From contig NZ_CVTD020000017.1 of assembly GCF_002904165.1 (NCBI RefSeq), positions 1 through 64,000 of the forward strand: a DNA stretch of 64,000 bases. The letters run 5' to 3'. Below are positions 54,512-64,000 of the stretch, one piece after another; the stretch's first letter is position 1; every line of letters starts with the position of its first letter. The notes under the pieces are model-generated. The model was not told the DNA's origin. It ran no database searches and saw only the letters and a program-made list of their open reading frames with translations. A program made the position numbers and the translations under genes. This DNA comes from Herbinix hemicellulosilytica. GTDB lineage: Bacteria > Bacillota > Clostridia > Lachnospirales > Lachnospiraceae.

Positions 54512-55690
54512 TTACCATCTTACCTTCCAGCGCTCACTATAATCGTCCACTGAATTACTTGCAATGTAATTCTTTTTTATGCACCCTTCGCTATCTTGCC
54601 TTTCCTTAAGGAATCTTAAATATAAGTTTTCATCCGGAGGCAAATCCACCCAACAGTCCATCCAATCGGATATGTAGGCTCCGTTGCAAATAATAAGTCC
54701 GTTTATGCCCTCATATCCCGGAGCCAATAAGGGTTTATTATACAATATGGCATCGGCAAAATTTTTAAGTATTGCTATATGTCCGTTTTCAGGCCCCTGT
54801 TCCTTATATTCTTCATAATATATATCCATCTTTGGAAAACTTTCATCGCTTACAAAACAGAATTCTCTTTCATCCATGTCATAAAGGTACAGTTTTAATA
54901 CCCCTTCTTCTATAACCGCCTTGCCTTTGGTTCCTGAGTATTCTATTCGGTTGGTTCCCGGATATTCACCGGTTGAAGTTATAAAAACAGCCGATGCTTT
55001 ATTTTCATATTCGCCATATATTGTTACGTCATCTTCAACAGTAATATTATGATAATGGCCGTATTTGCAAAATGCCCGAAGCCTTTTTGGCATACCGGTT
55101 ATCCACTGCCATATATCAAGATTATGATAAGCCTGATTAATAAGTACTCCGCCACCTTCCCCCATCCAGGAACCCCTCCACTTTCCGGAATCGTAATATG
55201 CCTGGGAACGGTACCAATTGTTTACAATCCAGATAAAGCGCTTCATATCACCCAGAGTCCCTTCTTCAACCAATTCCTTTAACCTGGCAAACAAGGGATT
55301 AGTCCTCTGATTATACATAATGCCAAATATTTTACCCGATTTTTGCGCCGCTTCATTCATCTTTCTGACATTCAAAATATCAATTCCCGACGGTTTTTCA
55401 GTCAGTACATGCAGGCCTGCGCTAAAGCAATCAATAGCCATAGAAGGATGCAGACAGTGGGGGGTGGCAATCAAAACAGCATCAACCTTACCTTCATTTA
55501 TCATCAAACGGTAGTCGGAATACAGGAATACATCCGGTCCTAAATTATGTTTTGCCCATTCAAGCCGGCCTGAATCAATATCACATACGGCGGTAAGCTC
55601 CAGTCCTTCGGTCTTTCCCTGAAATATAGCGTTTGCATGGGCAGTCCCCATGTTTCCTATCCCTATGATTCCCATCCGAATTTTTTTCAT
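54512..55690 (-). CDS. Gfo/Idh/MocA-family oxidoreductase A
   Basis: A 392-residue dehydrogenase. NAD(P) motif GIIGIGNMGTAHANAIF; family motif EKP in VLTEKPSGID; C-terminal region GEGGGVLINQAYHNLDIWQWITG with the conserved His. Probably oxidises a sugar, cyclitol or glycoside. AGGAG precedes the ATG. It ends a three-gene series of the same family read leftward from the divergent AraC gene, although 285 bp with a long hairpin separate it from the next, so it may be a separate transcript. Confidence 0.88.
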   Translation of the reverse strand: MKKIRMGIIGIGNMGTAHANAIFQGKTEGLELTAVCDIDSGRLEWAKHNLGPDVFLYSDYRLMINEGKVDAVLIATPHCLHPSMAIDCFSAGLHVLTEKPSGIDILNVRKMNEAAQKSGKIFGIMYNQRTNPLFARLKELVEEGTLGDMKRFIWIVNNWYRSQAYYDSGKWRGSWMGEGGGVLINQAYHNLDIWQWITGMPKRLRAFCKYGHYHNITVEDDVTIYGEYENKASAVFITSTGEYPGTNRIEYSGTKGKAVIEEGVLKLYLYDMDEREFCFVSDESFPKMDIYYEEYKEQGPENGHIAILKNFADAILYNKPLLAPGYEGINGLIICNGAYISDWMDCWVDLPPDENLYLRFLKERQDSEGCIKKNYIASNSVDDYSERWKVRW

Positions 55691-55748
55691 GTTAAATAAT
55701 CTCCTTATAATAAATATCTTGATTAAAACTAGTAAAGATATGATTATA

Positions 55749-55821
55749 AGACTGTTCTAAATGGCACAGATATCATGACAATTAATTAAATATCGTGACA
55801 AATGCCATTTAGAAACAGTCT
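55749..55821. promoter_or_regulatory. Long hairpin with internal direct repeats between two oxidoreductase genes
   Basis: An 18-bp stem with one bulge: AGACTGTTCTAAATGGCA pairs with TGCCATTTAGAAACAGTCT. The loop contains the direct repeats ATATCATGACA (55770-55780) and ATATCGTGACA (55790-55800). There is no good U tract, so it may be a mobile miniature element or a regulatory structure. Confidence 0.7.
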
Positions 55822-55975
55822 CTTATTTAAATTGAGGTACTTGAGCAGGCAAAATTGCTTGGCGTAATTCTATAATTTTAATGATTTTATTCTAAGCAAA
55901 TCTGTAATAAAGCTTTTATTACAAAAGTTTAAATATTATTAATACCACCGCTTATTTAATTTACTAAGATGACAA

Positions 55976-57139
55976 TTATTTATAATTACCGACAGTTATT
56001 TCATCGGGAGGAAGGTTTTCTATGGAAGCCCCTTTTTCATAAAATCTGACCGCATTCTTAAGAAGTCCTTCAACAGTATAAAAATCATCGTCTTTAGATA
56101 AAGGTAATTTTACTATTTCTTTTTTACATCCGGCTTTATAAATTGCCGCTATAAGTTCTATGGTCATACGGCCGTCAATACCGGTTATAAGCGGCCTGTT
56201 ACCATTCTCTATCGCATTCAGCACATCCTCGATTTGCCCGGTATGCCCTTCGTAGGTAAGGTCGGGAATAGAATTATAGTACTCCTCTATCTTTGCAATC
56301 AATTCTTTGTTGCCGCCTTCAACGGGAAAACCGTTAGGCCTTGACATTTCGGCTTTAACGTCCCAAGGAGCAGCTAATTTTGCGTCTGCGCATTGTAAAA
56401 CTATTCCCTGTTCTTCCCCATGGTGTACTACAGAGCTTGTAACCTGTGCCAGGCTACCGTCCTTATAACGAAGTACAGCAATGGAAAGGTCTTCAACTTC
56501 CGAATTATCATGCATAACATTGGCAAGCATAGCAGTTACTTCTTCCGGCAGAGAGCCTTCGATCCAGTTAAGCATGTCAATATGATGAACGGCGTGATTT
56601 AGAGTAGGACCTCCTCCTTCTTTCTCCCATAAACCGCGCCACCATAAGTCATAATAGCAGTGGCCTCTCCACCAATAAGAATTTACATGGGCGCAGCAGA
56701 TTTTACCTGCAATACCGCTGTCTGCGGCTTTCTTTAATTTATATATTGAGTTTCTGAAGCGATTCTGGGCAATGACAGACATAACCACATTATTTCTTTT
56801 TTCTGCTTCAAGCATGGCATCGCATTCTTTAAGGCTGGCGGCCATAGGTTTTTCTACAATAACATGCTTGCCGGCATTCATAGAGTTAATGGCTATTTCG
56901 GCATGGACGTAGGGAGGTGTGCATATATGTACCAGGTCAATCTTAATATCCGATTCCAGCATTTTTTTGTGGTCATCAAAAATTTCACAGTCCAGATTAT
57001 ATTTTTTCTTCATTGCCTCGGCTTTTTCCGGATATATGTCACAAAGGGCAACTATTTTACAGCGATCCGGAAACTGCAGCAAACCGTTTATGTGCATTGG
57101 TGCTATATTTCCTGTTCCGACAATTGCTACATTTAACAT
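55976..57139 (-). CDS. Gfo/Idh/MocA-family oxidoreductase B
   Basis: A 387-residue dehydrogenase. Rossmann motif VGTGNIAPMHINGLL, EKP in VIVEKPMAAS, and GGGPTLNHAVHHIDMLNWIEG with the catalytic-region His. I place the start at 57139 (MLNVAIVG) with GGAAG 6 nt upstream; the longer frame overlaps the neighbouring stop codon. It is 25 bp after the third member, so co-transcribed. Substrate unknown. Confidence 0.88.
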   Translation of the reverse strand: MLNVAIVGTGNIAPMHINGLLQFPDRCKIVALCDIYPEKAEAMKKKYNLDCEIFDDHKKMLESDIKIDLVHICTPPYVHAEIAINSMNAGKHVIVEKPMAASLKECDAMLEAEKRNNVVMSVIAQNRFRNSIYKLKKAADSGIAGKICCAHVNSYWWRGHCYYDLWWRGLWEKEGGGPTLNHAVHHIDMLNWIEGSLPEEVTAMLANVMHDNSEVEDLSIAVLRYKDGSLAQVTSSVVHHGEEQGIVLQCADAKLAAPWDVKAEMSRPNGFPVEGGNKELIAKIEEYYNSIPDLTYEGHTGQIEDVLNAIENGNRPLITGIDGRMTIELIAAIYKAGCKKEIVKLPLSKDDDFYTVEGLLKNAVRFYEKGASIENLPPDEITVGNYK

Positions 57140-57164
57140 GATATCTTCCTTTCTGATTTTTATT

Positions 57165-58241
57165 TTAAACAATCTTGGTGGCCTGCATTTGGGCTTTTAC
57201 GCTTAGTTCTGCCGCTTTAAAGGCATGCTCCTGTGTCATGGCATTTTCGGTTCTATTGATACAATCAAGAATAAGTTGTCCGAAGAACGGATATCCTACC
57301 TTGCCGGTAACATCAAAATGATACTCCCCTTTACCGTTTACAAGGAAAACATGATTGGATGTACCGTCATTCATTCCGACATTGACATACTTTCTAAGCT
57401 CGATATATCCTTCAGTTCCAAGTATAAATGTACGGCCGTCACCCCATGTACTAAGGCCGTCAGGTGTAAACCAGTCTACCCTGAAGTAGTTAGTTGCCCC
57501 ATTGTCTGCCACCAATACAGCATCCCCGAAATCATCAAGCTCAGGATATTGCGGATGATTGTAATTGGCTATCTGGCTCTTAACAACGACAGCATCCTTG
57601 GCCCCGCTGTAGTACAGGAACTGTTCAATCTGATGGCTTCCTATATCACATAAAATGCCTCCGTAGTATTCTTTTATAAAGAACCAATCCGGCCGGCTTG
57701 GAGCATTAAGTCTGTGTGGACCGAGACCAAGAACTTGTATTACCTTTCCTATGGCTCCCTCTTCAATTAACTGTCCGGCAAATACGGCTGCCTCCACATG
57801 AATGCGCTCACTGTAATAAACCATATATTTTTTCCCTGTCTTTTTAACCATATCTTTGGCTGCCTGTAACTGAGCAAGCGTGGTTAATGGAGCTTTATCG
57901 GTAAAATAGTCTTTGCCGGCAGCCATTACTCTTAATCCCAGCTCGCAGCGCTTGCTGGTAACAGCAGCCCCACAAACCAATTTTACTTCCGGATCATTTA
58001 ATATCTCTTCTTCACTGGAAGCAACTTTTACTTCAGGAAAAGCGGCGGTAAATCTCTTTACCTTTTCCGGATCAGGATCATAAACCCATTTTAATGTGGC
58101 ACCGGCTTCTGTAAGACCGTTGCACATTCCATAGATATGTCCGTGATCAAGAGCTATTGCGGCTATGCAAAATTCTCCAGGTTTTACAACCGGACTGGGT
58201 TTTCCCTTTGGCGCATAATTCATTCCGTCTGCTTTATTCAT
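57165..58241 (-). CDS. Gfo/Idh/MocA-family protein C with altered cofactor and EKP motifs
   Basis: A 358-residue member of the family by its C-terminal domain (GGILCDIGSHQIEQFLYYSG, GTEGYIELRKYVNVG) but unusual at key sites: the Rossmann glycine motif GxGxxG is replaced by ALDHGHIYGM, and EKP reads DKAPLTT. It may use NAD(P) differently or have a changed activity. The first gene of the operon, with AAGGAGGG 6 nt before the ATG, divergent from the AraC regulator. Confidence 0.82.
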   Translation of the reverse strand: MNKADGMNYAPKGKPSPVVKPGEFCIAAIALDHGHIYGMCNGLTEAGATLKWVYDPDPEKVKRFTAAFPEVKVASSEEEILNDPEVKLVCGAAVTSKRCELGLRVMAAGKDYFTDKAPLTTLAQLQAAKDMVKKTGKKYMVYYSERIHVEAAVFAGQLIEEGAIGKVIQVLGLGPHRLNAPSRPDWFFIKEYYGGILCDIGSHQIEQFLYYSGAKDAVVVKSQIANYNHPQYPELDDFGDAVLVADNGATNYFRVDWFTPDGLSTWGDGRTFILGTEGYIELRKYVNVGMNDGTSNHVFLVNGKGEYHFDVTGKVGYPFFGQLILDCINRTENAMTQEHAFKAAELSVKAQMQATKIV

Positions 58242-58501
58242 ACGTAAACCCTCCTTTTATTATAGGCAGTAATAACCGTCACATTTATTGTTGCTTATCC
58301 CATATATTCGTATTCTGATAAAGGATTAATTTTCCGAATTAACAGCCATTATTAAAAATTACATGCGAAACAGTTATTACTCTATTGCATTTTATTACAA
58401 TTACATTATAATGTTAAATAAAGACGAATAATACGCATTTATACACCTTTTTTATGCGCAATTTGACTTTATTTATACATTATAAATACGGGAGAGATAT
58501 T

Positions 58502-59341
58502 ATGGAACGGAAGAACTTTTTTGAGCCACTGGAAAAAGATCTTGTATGTTTACATAAAAAAAGCATGCCTTTTACCATGCAGTATCACCATCATGACGGA
58601 TACGAAATATTCCTTTTTCTTAACGGCGATGCCAATTATTATATTGAGGAGAATTGCTATCAAATGAAGCGGGGATGTCTTTTTAATATGCGTCCCAATG
58701 AAATGCACCGTGTAGAATGTTACGACATAAAAAAATATGAAAGAATAACTATAAATATCCGCCCTAAATTATTACATGACCTTTCTACTAAACAGACCGA
58801 TCTTACCAGATGTTTTACCGACAGACCATTCGGAAAGGATAATTTGATATATCTTAATGAACATCAGATTAATGAGTTTATTTTTCTTGCAAATAACTTG
58901 GAAAAAATCCAGAATTCCAGTGAATACGGGCATGATTTAATGGTACGTTCTTATCTGTATCAAATCCTTATTTTTGTCAATAAACTGTTCCTTAAGAAAA
59001 TCCAGGAAGACCCTATCAATATCATGCCGCCGATTGTAAGTAAGACCATGTTGTATATTAATGAACACCTGACCGAGCAGATAACTATGGCTGATATTGC
59101 AAACCATGTCCATCACAACCCTGCCTATATTAGCAGGTGCTTTAAAAAAGTTACCGGTGTCTCATTGCAGCAATATATAATATACAAACGTATATTTCTG
59201 GCCAAAAAATATCTGCTGGCAGGTTATTCCCTAAATGATACCTGCAGATTATCCGGCTTCAACGATTATTCCAATTTTGCCAGAACTTTTAAAAAGCAAA
59301 TTGGCTGTTCCCCGAAAAAATTTCAGAAACAGCCAATTTAA
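58502..59341 (+). CDS. AraC-family transcriptional regulator
   Basis: A 279-residue regulator. An N-terminal cupin-like sensor domain (HHHDGYEIFLFLNGDANYYIEE, then MRPNEMHRVE) and a C-terminal double helix-turn-helix (ITMADIANHVHHNPAYISRCFKKVTGVSLQQYI, then SLNDTCRLSGFNDYSNFARTFKKQIGCSPKKF-type). Start ATG at 58502, with GGGAGAG upstream; a frame reaching 58454 lacks a ribosome site. It diverges from the three-gene oxidoreductase operon and probably activates it. Its final codons form a 12-bp hairpin (59298-59309 with 59328-59339). Confidence 0.92.
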   Translation: MERKNFFEPLEKDLVCLHKKSMPFTMQYHHHDGYEIFLFLNGDANYYIEENCYQMKRGCLFNMRPNEMHRVECYDIKKYERITINIRPKLLHDLSTKQTDLTRCFTDRPFGKDNLIYLNEHQINEFIFLANNLEKIQNSSEYGHDLMVRSYLYQILIFVNKLFLKKIQEDPINIMPPIVSKTMLYINEHLTEQITMADIANHVHHNPAYISRCFKKVTGVSLQQYIIYKRIFLAKKYLLAGYSLNDTCRLSGFNDYSNFARTFKKQIGCSPKKFQKQPI

Positions 59342-59359
59342 CTCAATATATTAAGTTAA

Positions 59360-61384
59360 TTAGTATTTGAACTTGCTGATTTCGGCCTGCAATTCCTGAG
59401 CCAGCTCTGCCAAGGCCTCACTGGCATTGGCTATTTCGGCAATAGAATTGGTTTGTACTTCTACAGATGCCGATGCTTCTTCTGTTCCTGCGGCATTTTG
59501 CTGTGCTATAGCCGACAAGTTTTGCATAATTTCTATCAAATCTTCTTTCTTCTCATTCATGTTCTGACCGGAAATATTCAATTCTTCAATAATTGTTCTG
59601 ATATTTCCGATAGCTTCGCGTATACCGTTAAACTTATCAATCGTATTATTAACACTTACGGCCTGCATATTCATAATTTGGTCAACTCTTTCAAATACAT
59701 TAACACAAGCCTCTGTGTTATTTATAAGCTCTACTATAATATCAGATATTTCATCGGTAAAGCGTTTGGACTGCTCTGCTAACTTTCTGATTTCCTCTGC
59801 TACAACCGCAAAGCCTCTTCCTGCTTCTCCTGCTCTGGCAGCTTCGATTGACGCATTAAGCGCAAGCAAGTTGGTCTGATCTGATATTTTCTTAATCATT
59901 TCGCTGGCTTCCCTAATCCTGTCTGCACTCTTATCTGTCTCAACAACCATATTGTAAATTTCTTTGGAAGCATTTTGGGATTCGATATTTCTTTCAGAAA
60001 GGTCCTGTATTACAACTAGTCCGGTATCGGACAGACCGTTAACAGTATCTATTGATAAATTAAGTTCATCTAAACACTTCTGATTCTCTACTATCAGATC
60101 TCCCAGTGTACTTGTTGCCATTGCCCCATTTTCAGTCTGTTTTGCCTGATCAGAAGCCCCTCTTGCTATATCCTCTATTGTTCTTGATACTTCGAAAGCT
60201 GAGTTGTTTGTCTGCTCAGTAATTGAAGTAAGCTCTTCTGAAGATGAAGCAATCTGTTCCGCATTAAAGGCAACGACCTTAACCAACTGCAGAATGTTAT
60301 TTTTCATAACAGAAACTGCTCTGGCTATTCCGCCTATTTCATCATTACGGTTTAAAATACTTGAATAATTTTTTTCTAAATCTTCGGTTAAGTCATATCG
60401 GGATATAGCTTCCACTGAAGACTTAAGATTAAGAATAGGTTTTGCTATCATAATTCCCACAAAAACTCCGGCAGCTATACCTATAAATAAAACAAGCAAT
60501 GCCAAAGCCATTATGAATGTTTTTAAACTGCTAAGATTTTTTAAAACTTCTTCTTCATTACTGCTGACACCTAATGTCCATGAGGTCCCTTCTATAGGAT
60601 ACAAAGCAGTAATTCGTGACTGTCCTTCAAAATCATAGGTAAAAATTCCTGCATTTCCAATGCCTAATTCCTGTAATTTCATCCCAAAATCTTTAAAAGG
60701 ACCGTCTGTTTCATTGTGCTCGAAAACATTTATACGATCTATAACATATTCTCTGTCCCGATGGGCAAAAAATGTAGAATCATCACCTATGATATATGCA
60801 AATCCGGTTTCACCAATATCAATACTGTCTGTAATATCATTAAGGAGTGTTGCATCTGCCCTGCCTACCAAAGCACCGGTAATAACATCATTATTAGAAA
60901 TCGGTACGGCATATAACACTTCAGGTAAGTTGGTTGCTTCATTGATATAAACATCGGAAATAGCTGAATACCCTTTTAAAACATTTTGTATAAAATCATT
61001 GTCCATATTTTCTTCCCGTTCATCGTCAAGTACATAACGGGCAAGACCGGTTTTACTTACCACCGCAATATCCAGATATCCCAGACGGTTAACATCATTC
61101 ATTAATGTATTTTTTTGCAGATTCCAAATCATTGACTTAATGTAATCATTATTGGCAGCCTCAGCTAAAATTCCCAATCGCCTGTTAATCTCAGCTGCCA
61201 CCTGATCAGCACCGCTCTTGGCCAGGTTTTCAATTTTGTTTTCTTCAACTTTCAATAGGATTTCTGAACTATAGTTAAGCGAGATAAACCCTAAAGAAAA
61301 AACTACAGCTAAAATAATAAGTCCGGTATAAAAACCGATTTGTGCTGCTAAGTTAAGCTTAATCTTTGGTAGTTTAAATTTCAT
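59360..61384 (-). CDS. Methyl-accepting chemotaxis protein with dCache sensor
   Basis: A 674-residue chemoreceptor. TM1 at about 14-34, a large extracellular dCache-type domain (about 40-285; [18 protein letters not shown], then [23 protein letters not shown]), TM2 at about 292-315, HAMP (about 315-370) and a cytoplasmic signalling domain with the hairpin tip [42 protein letters not shown]. Ligand unknown. GGGAAGTGAGG precedes the ATG. It follows the AraC gene convergently with an 18-bp gap; chemotaxis genes are elsewhere. Confidence 0.95.
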   Translation of the reverse strand: MKFKLPKIKLNLAAQIGFYTGLIILAVVFSLGFISLNYSSEILLKVEENKIENLAKSGADQVAAEINRRLGILAEAANNDYIKSMIWNLQKNTLMNDVNRLGYLDIAVVSKTGLARYVLDDEREENMDNDFIQNVLKGYSAISDVYINEATNLPEVLYAVPISNNDVITGALVGRADATLLNDITDSIDIGETGFAYIIGDDSTFFAHRDREYVIDRINVFEHNETDGPFKDFGMKLQELGIGNAGIFTYDFEGQSRITALYPIEGTSWTLGVSSNEEEVLKNLSSLKTFIMALALLVLFIGIAAGVFVGIMIAKPILNLKSSVEAISRYDLTEDLEKNYSSILNRNDEIGGIARAVSVMKNNILQLVKVVAFNAEQIASSSEELTSITEQTNNSAFEVSRTIEDIARGASDQAKQTENGAMATSTLGDLIVENQKCLDELNLSIDTVNGLSDTGLVVIQDLSERNIESQNASKEIYNMVVETDKSADRIREASEMIKKISDQTNLLALNASIEAARAGEAGRGFAVVAEEIRKLAEQSKRFTDEISDIIVELINNTEACVNVFERVDQIMNMQAVSVNNTIDKFNGIREAIGNIRTIIEELNISGQNMNEKKEDLIEIMQNLSAIAQQNAAGTEEASASVEVQTNSIAEIANASEALAELAQELQAEISKFKY

Positions 61385-61511
61385 ATGCGATTCCTCACTT
61401 CCCAGATAGTTATTTTAATGTCGAATCTAACTATATATTGTCAATATATTGGTTATTTTATCACATTAACTTATAGCATTCAATGGACTATATTGTCTAT
61501 TATGATAATAA

Positions 61512-64000
61512 TTAAATGTAAATTTTTGCACCCTTTACACTACCAATATCCGCTGTTCTTCCGGTAACTGAGCCTGCAGCCTCATCTGCCCCTTCAGCAA
61601 AATACTGCAAGTTCATCTTTAATCTATTTCCATCCGTTGTGGTATTTAAGGGTTTGGTTAGCCCGGCACTGTTACCGTTCGTCGTATTAGCAGGAGCTGT
61701 TAAGTCAGGTCTATTATTTCTTGATTTAAGAGCTGAATCCAAGTCCGCTTTCTTTGCTACGTTTTCTAAAGATTCATCAGCCTTATCAATTACATCATCT
61801 ATCATCTTTGCAGCATCGTCAAGATGCTTTCCGGCTTTGGATTTCAGGTTGCTTCCTACTCTTTTTATTCCTTCTCCTATGGTGTAACCTACGGCTCCGC
61901 TGATACCGGCTACTGCTGCTGTCTTTGCTGCCTGTCCTAAGTCTACTTCTTTAATATCCTTTTCGTCAACAATTATCTGCCTTCCGACATCAGCAGCAAA
62001 TCCCATAACCGCTTCAGTTACACCCGTTTTAAGGGCATTTTTAGCCACACTCTTAGCTGTAGTTTTTGCAACTGTTTTTGCAGTTGTCTTAGCAGCAGAA
62101 GCGCCTAAGCCTCCACCTATCATTCCGGTTACTCCTCCGACAACTGCTTCATATGCTACAGCATTCCAGTCTACATTGCCCTTTTTGTTGGTAATTTTTT
62201 GTCTTGTATATTCAACAACTCCTCCAATTACAGCCCCTATTGCAAATGAGACAAGCAGTGTTGAGAATATACCATATCCGGAAGGATCGGTATATCTGAC
62301 CGGATTATTATGGCAGTATGTGTAACGGTTAAGACTTAACGGATCGCTCAGTTGTCCTCTGTAGATGTCTTCGGTTAAAAATCTTCCGTTATCACTATTA
62401 TAATATCTTGAATTTACATAATACAGTCCGCTCTCTTTGTCATATTGGTATCCAGCATAGGTAATGAAATTATCTGCATATCCGGTCTGATTAATTATAG
62501 TTCCGAAGGCATCATACCGATAAGTTACAGCCTGTAAGCCCGTGTTAGTATCTATCAGCATTACAACGTCGCCATGGGAATTATACAGGTAATAGTAAGT
62601 ATTGCCATTTACAGTTCTGCTTACCAGATGAGTGCCATAGGTATTGCGGGCTGTTATATAACCTGAGATGTCTGCCTCTAAGAGGACTTTATCTCCTTCA
62701 TAGAAATATAATACATCCAATACATCGTCTAAACTGAATACAGACTTTCTTACACGATAATCTTCTGCATTATATGTATAGTAAGCCCTTGTGTCACCCT
62801 GCCTGTATTCTATTAAGCGATTAAATCCGTCATATTGATACGTCTTATCTATAATTGTATTTACTTTATTAGGTATAACCAGTTTAATCGCAGGTCCGCT
62901 TACTGTATCCTTGGTTGAATTTTCATCTGTTAAGCCGACAACTAATTTATTGACATCAAAACCAATAGCTGATCCGCTGACTGTTTCCGGAGGCTTGTTT
63001 TCTGATTCATCAATTACGTTCCATTTTAAGGCAGAACCGCTGACAGTTGTAATACTTCCACTTTCAGAAATCAGATTACCGTTAGCATCATAATTATAGT
63101 AAATAACATCTCCTAAGTCATTTTCCTGTATTATAAGTCTGTTAGAAGCATCATATGTATAGTAAGTTGTAATCGGTTCTGTTCCTGTAAATACCTCCCG
63201 TTTTACAGACCTGTTTCCGGCTTGGTCATATTCGTATTCAGTTATTTTGCCGTTAGGTTCAGTTACAGATGAAATTCTTCCGTTGGCATCATATGTATAA
63301 TGTGTAGTTTGTCCGTTGTTCGTTTCTGCTGTCAGATTGCCGACAGAATCATACGTATAGCTATAAAGGTTAAGGACATTTCCGTATCTGTCCGTATGTA
63401 TTATAGTTGTAACTCTTCCGGCTGCGTCATAGAAATAATCTTCTCTCGTACCGTCTCCGTATACGGTTGCCTGTCTGCTGCCGTTTGAGTTGTATAAATA
63501 ATGAACAATATCATTATATTCATACGGATTATAAATGCTATATGATCCAACCTTCTTAATACGGCCTACTGCGTCATAAACGGTTTCTGTTATGACTCCA
63601 TCCGGAGTTTGAGCTGTTTCCTTAACCTCCCCGGCACCCATAATAATATCGTATTGATACATTACAGTTCCTATTGTGGGTACAGTTTTTGTCAGCACTC
63701 TTCCTTCGGCATCGTAAGTACGTGAAGTTGTTCCACTAATGTCTGTCATAGTAAGCAAATTACCGACGGCATCATAGGAGTATTCTTTAAAATCAACTCC
63801 CGCTATCTCGGAAAGCAACCTTCCGTATCCGTCATAAGAATACAAGGTGGTACGTCCGTTTCTGTCAATTTTCTTACTTATCTTTCCATCCGGAGTGTAA
63901 TAATACAGCTCTTTAGGTGCATCTAAGATAGGCTTTTCTTCTGTTCCTATGTCCTGTCTGGATATTTCCAGATTTCTTACATTAAATGTATAAAATATAC
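61512..64000 (-). CDS. RHS/YD-repeat protein, 5' part beyond the window, truncated toxin tip
   Basis: The frame is open to the right edge (through the codons of DIGTEEKPILDAPKELYYYTP before 63845), so the gene starts outside. At least 829 residues are visible. About 15 YD repeats (YSYDGYGRL, YDAEGRV, TYDANGRISSVTEPNG) lead to the RHS core signature NGRFLTEDIYRGQLSDPLSLNRYTYCHNNPVRYTDPSG. Two hydrophobic Ala/Gly segments and LKMNLQYFAEG follow, after which only some 30 residues remain. An insertion with three TVSG[SP]A units interrupts the repeats (about 62880-63060). Polymorphic toxin function is likely, but the catalytic tip is missing. Confidence 0.88.
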   Translation of the reverse strand, partial: IFYTFNVRNLEISRQDIGTEEKPILDAPKELYYYTPDGKISKKIDRNGRTTLYSYDGYGRLLSEIAGVDFKEYSYDAVGNLLTMTDISGTTSRTYDAEGRVLTKTVPTIGTVMYQYDIIMGAGEVKETAQTPDGVITETVYDAVGRIKKVGSYSIYNPYEYNDIVHYLYNSNGSRQATVYGDGTREDYFYDAAGRVTTIIHTDRYGNVLNLYSYTYDSVGNLTAETNNGQTTHYTYDANGRISSVTEPNGKITEYEYDQAGNRSVKREVFTGTEPITTYYTYDASNRLIIQENDLGDVIYYNYDANGNLISESGSITTVSGSALKWNVIDESENKPPETVSGSAIGFDVNKLVVGLTDENSTKDTVSGPAIKLVIPNKVNTIIDKTYQYDGFNRLIEYRQGDTRAYYTYNAEDYRVRKSVFSLDDVLDVLYFYEGDKVLLEADISGYITARNTYGTHLVSRTVNGNTYYYLYNSHGDVVMLIDTNTGLQAVTYRYDAFGTIINQTGYADNFITYAGYQYDKESGLYYVNSRYYNSDNGRFLTEDIYRGQLSDPLSLNRYTYCHNNPVRYTDPSGYGIFSTLLVSFAIGAVIGGVVEYTRQKITNKKGNVDWNAVAYEAVVGGVTGMIGGGLGASAAKTTAKTVAKTTAKSVAKNALKTGVTEAVMGFAADVGRQIIVDEKDIKEVDLGQAAKTAAVAGISGAVGYTIGEGIKRVGSNLKSKAGKHLDDAAKMIDDVIDKADESLENVAKKADLDSALKSRNNRPDLTAPANTTNGNSAGLTKPLNTTTDGNRLKMNLQYFAEGADEAAGSVTGRTADIGSVKGAKIYI

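Overview
The window is AT-rich DNA from a spore-forming anaerobe of the Clostridia, most likely a Lachnospiraceae-type organism (inference). The signs are A/T-rich intergenic DNA with strong AGGAGG ribosome sites, a meso-diaminopimelate dehydrogenase, GTP-type PEP carboxykinase, a giant 2-hydroxyacyl-CoA dehydratase activase, a DUF2935 protein, a lysine riboswitch and an Lsa-like ABC-F protein. Most genes lie on the minus strand, and the left edge is the leader of an rRNA operon that fires leftward from three tandem promoters. If genes follow replication, the fork moves right to left here (inference).

Layout, left to right. 1-930: rRNA leader and promoters, then an L,D-transpeptidase. 0.9-8.1 kb: a 10-bp tandem repeat, a PH-domain protein, a lipoprotein, an OmpR-type two-component pair, a Gfo/Idh/MocA oxidoreductase, an acetyltransferase and a membrane-anchored secreted protein. 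8.2-11.6 kb: DUF2935 and rubrerythrin-like genes, a CAP-domain protein and a small hydrophilic protein. 11.7-14.9 kb: an amino-acid ABC transporter behind a lysine riboswitch, hence probably a lysine importer. 14.9-24.5 kb: an Rrf2 regulator, cyclophilin, DUF4153 protein, uracil-type and purine-type permeases separated by a fresh insertion sequence, and an EF-G paralogue. 24.8-28.6 kb: aroF, tyrA and aroA for aromatic amino acids. 28.6-34 kb: a heterodimeric ABC exporter and an alpha/beta hydrolase, all bordered by four copies of a 66-nt hairpin repeat. 34-38.3 kb: the activase. 39-51.4 kb: ABC-F, lytic transglycosylase, ddh, pckG, ilvC, ilvN, two glycosyltransferases and metH. 51.6-64 kb: a pair of paralogous small proteins, a GGDEF-EAL protein, a three-gene Gfo/Idh/MocA cluster with a divergent AraC regulator, a chemoreceptor and the 3' part of an RHS-repeat gene cut by the window edge.

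Most of the window is ordinary housekeeping and transport. The most notable non-routine signals are: (1) the 66-nt hairpin family, one copy of which supplies the stop codon and last residues of AroA; (2) an IS flanked by a perfect 25-bp direct repeat, with a leader hairpin that ends at the transposase start codon; (3) a tandem pair of small paralogous proteins, one only 55 residues long; (4) an RHS gene whose variable tip has shrunk to almost nothing; (5) a lysine-riboswitch transporter with a second terminator after the binding-protein gene. I found no CRISPR array, tRNA gene, prophage or recognisable new defence system.
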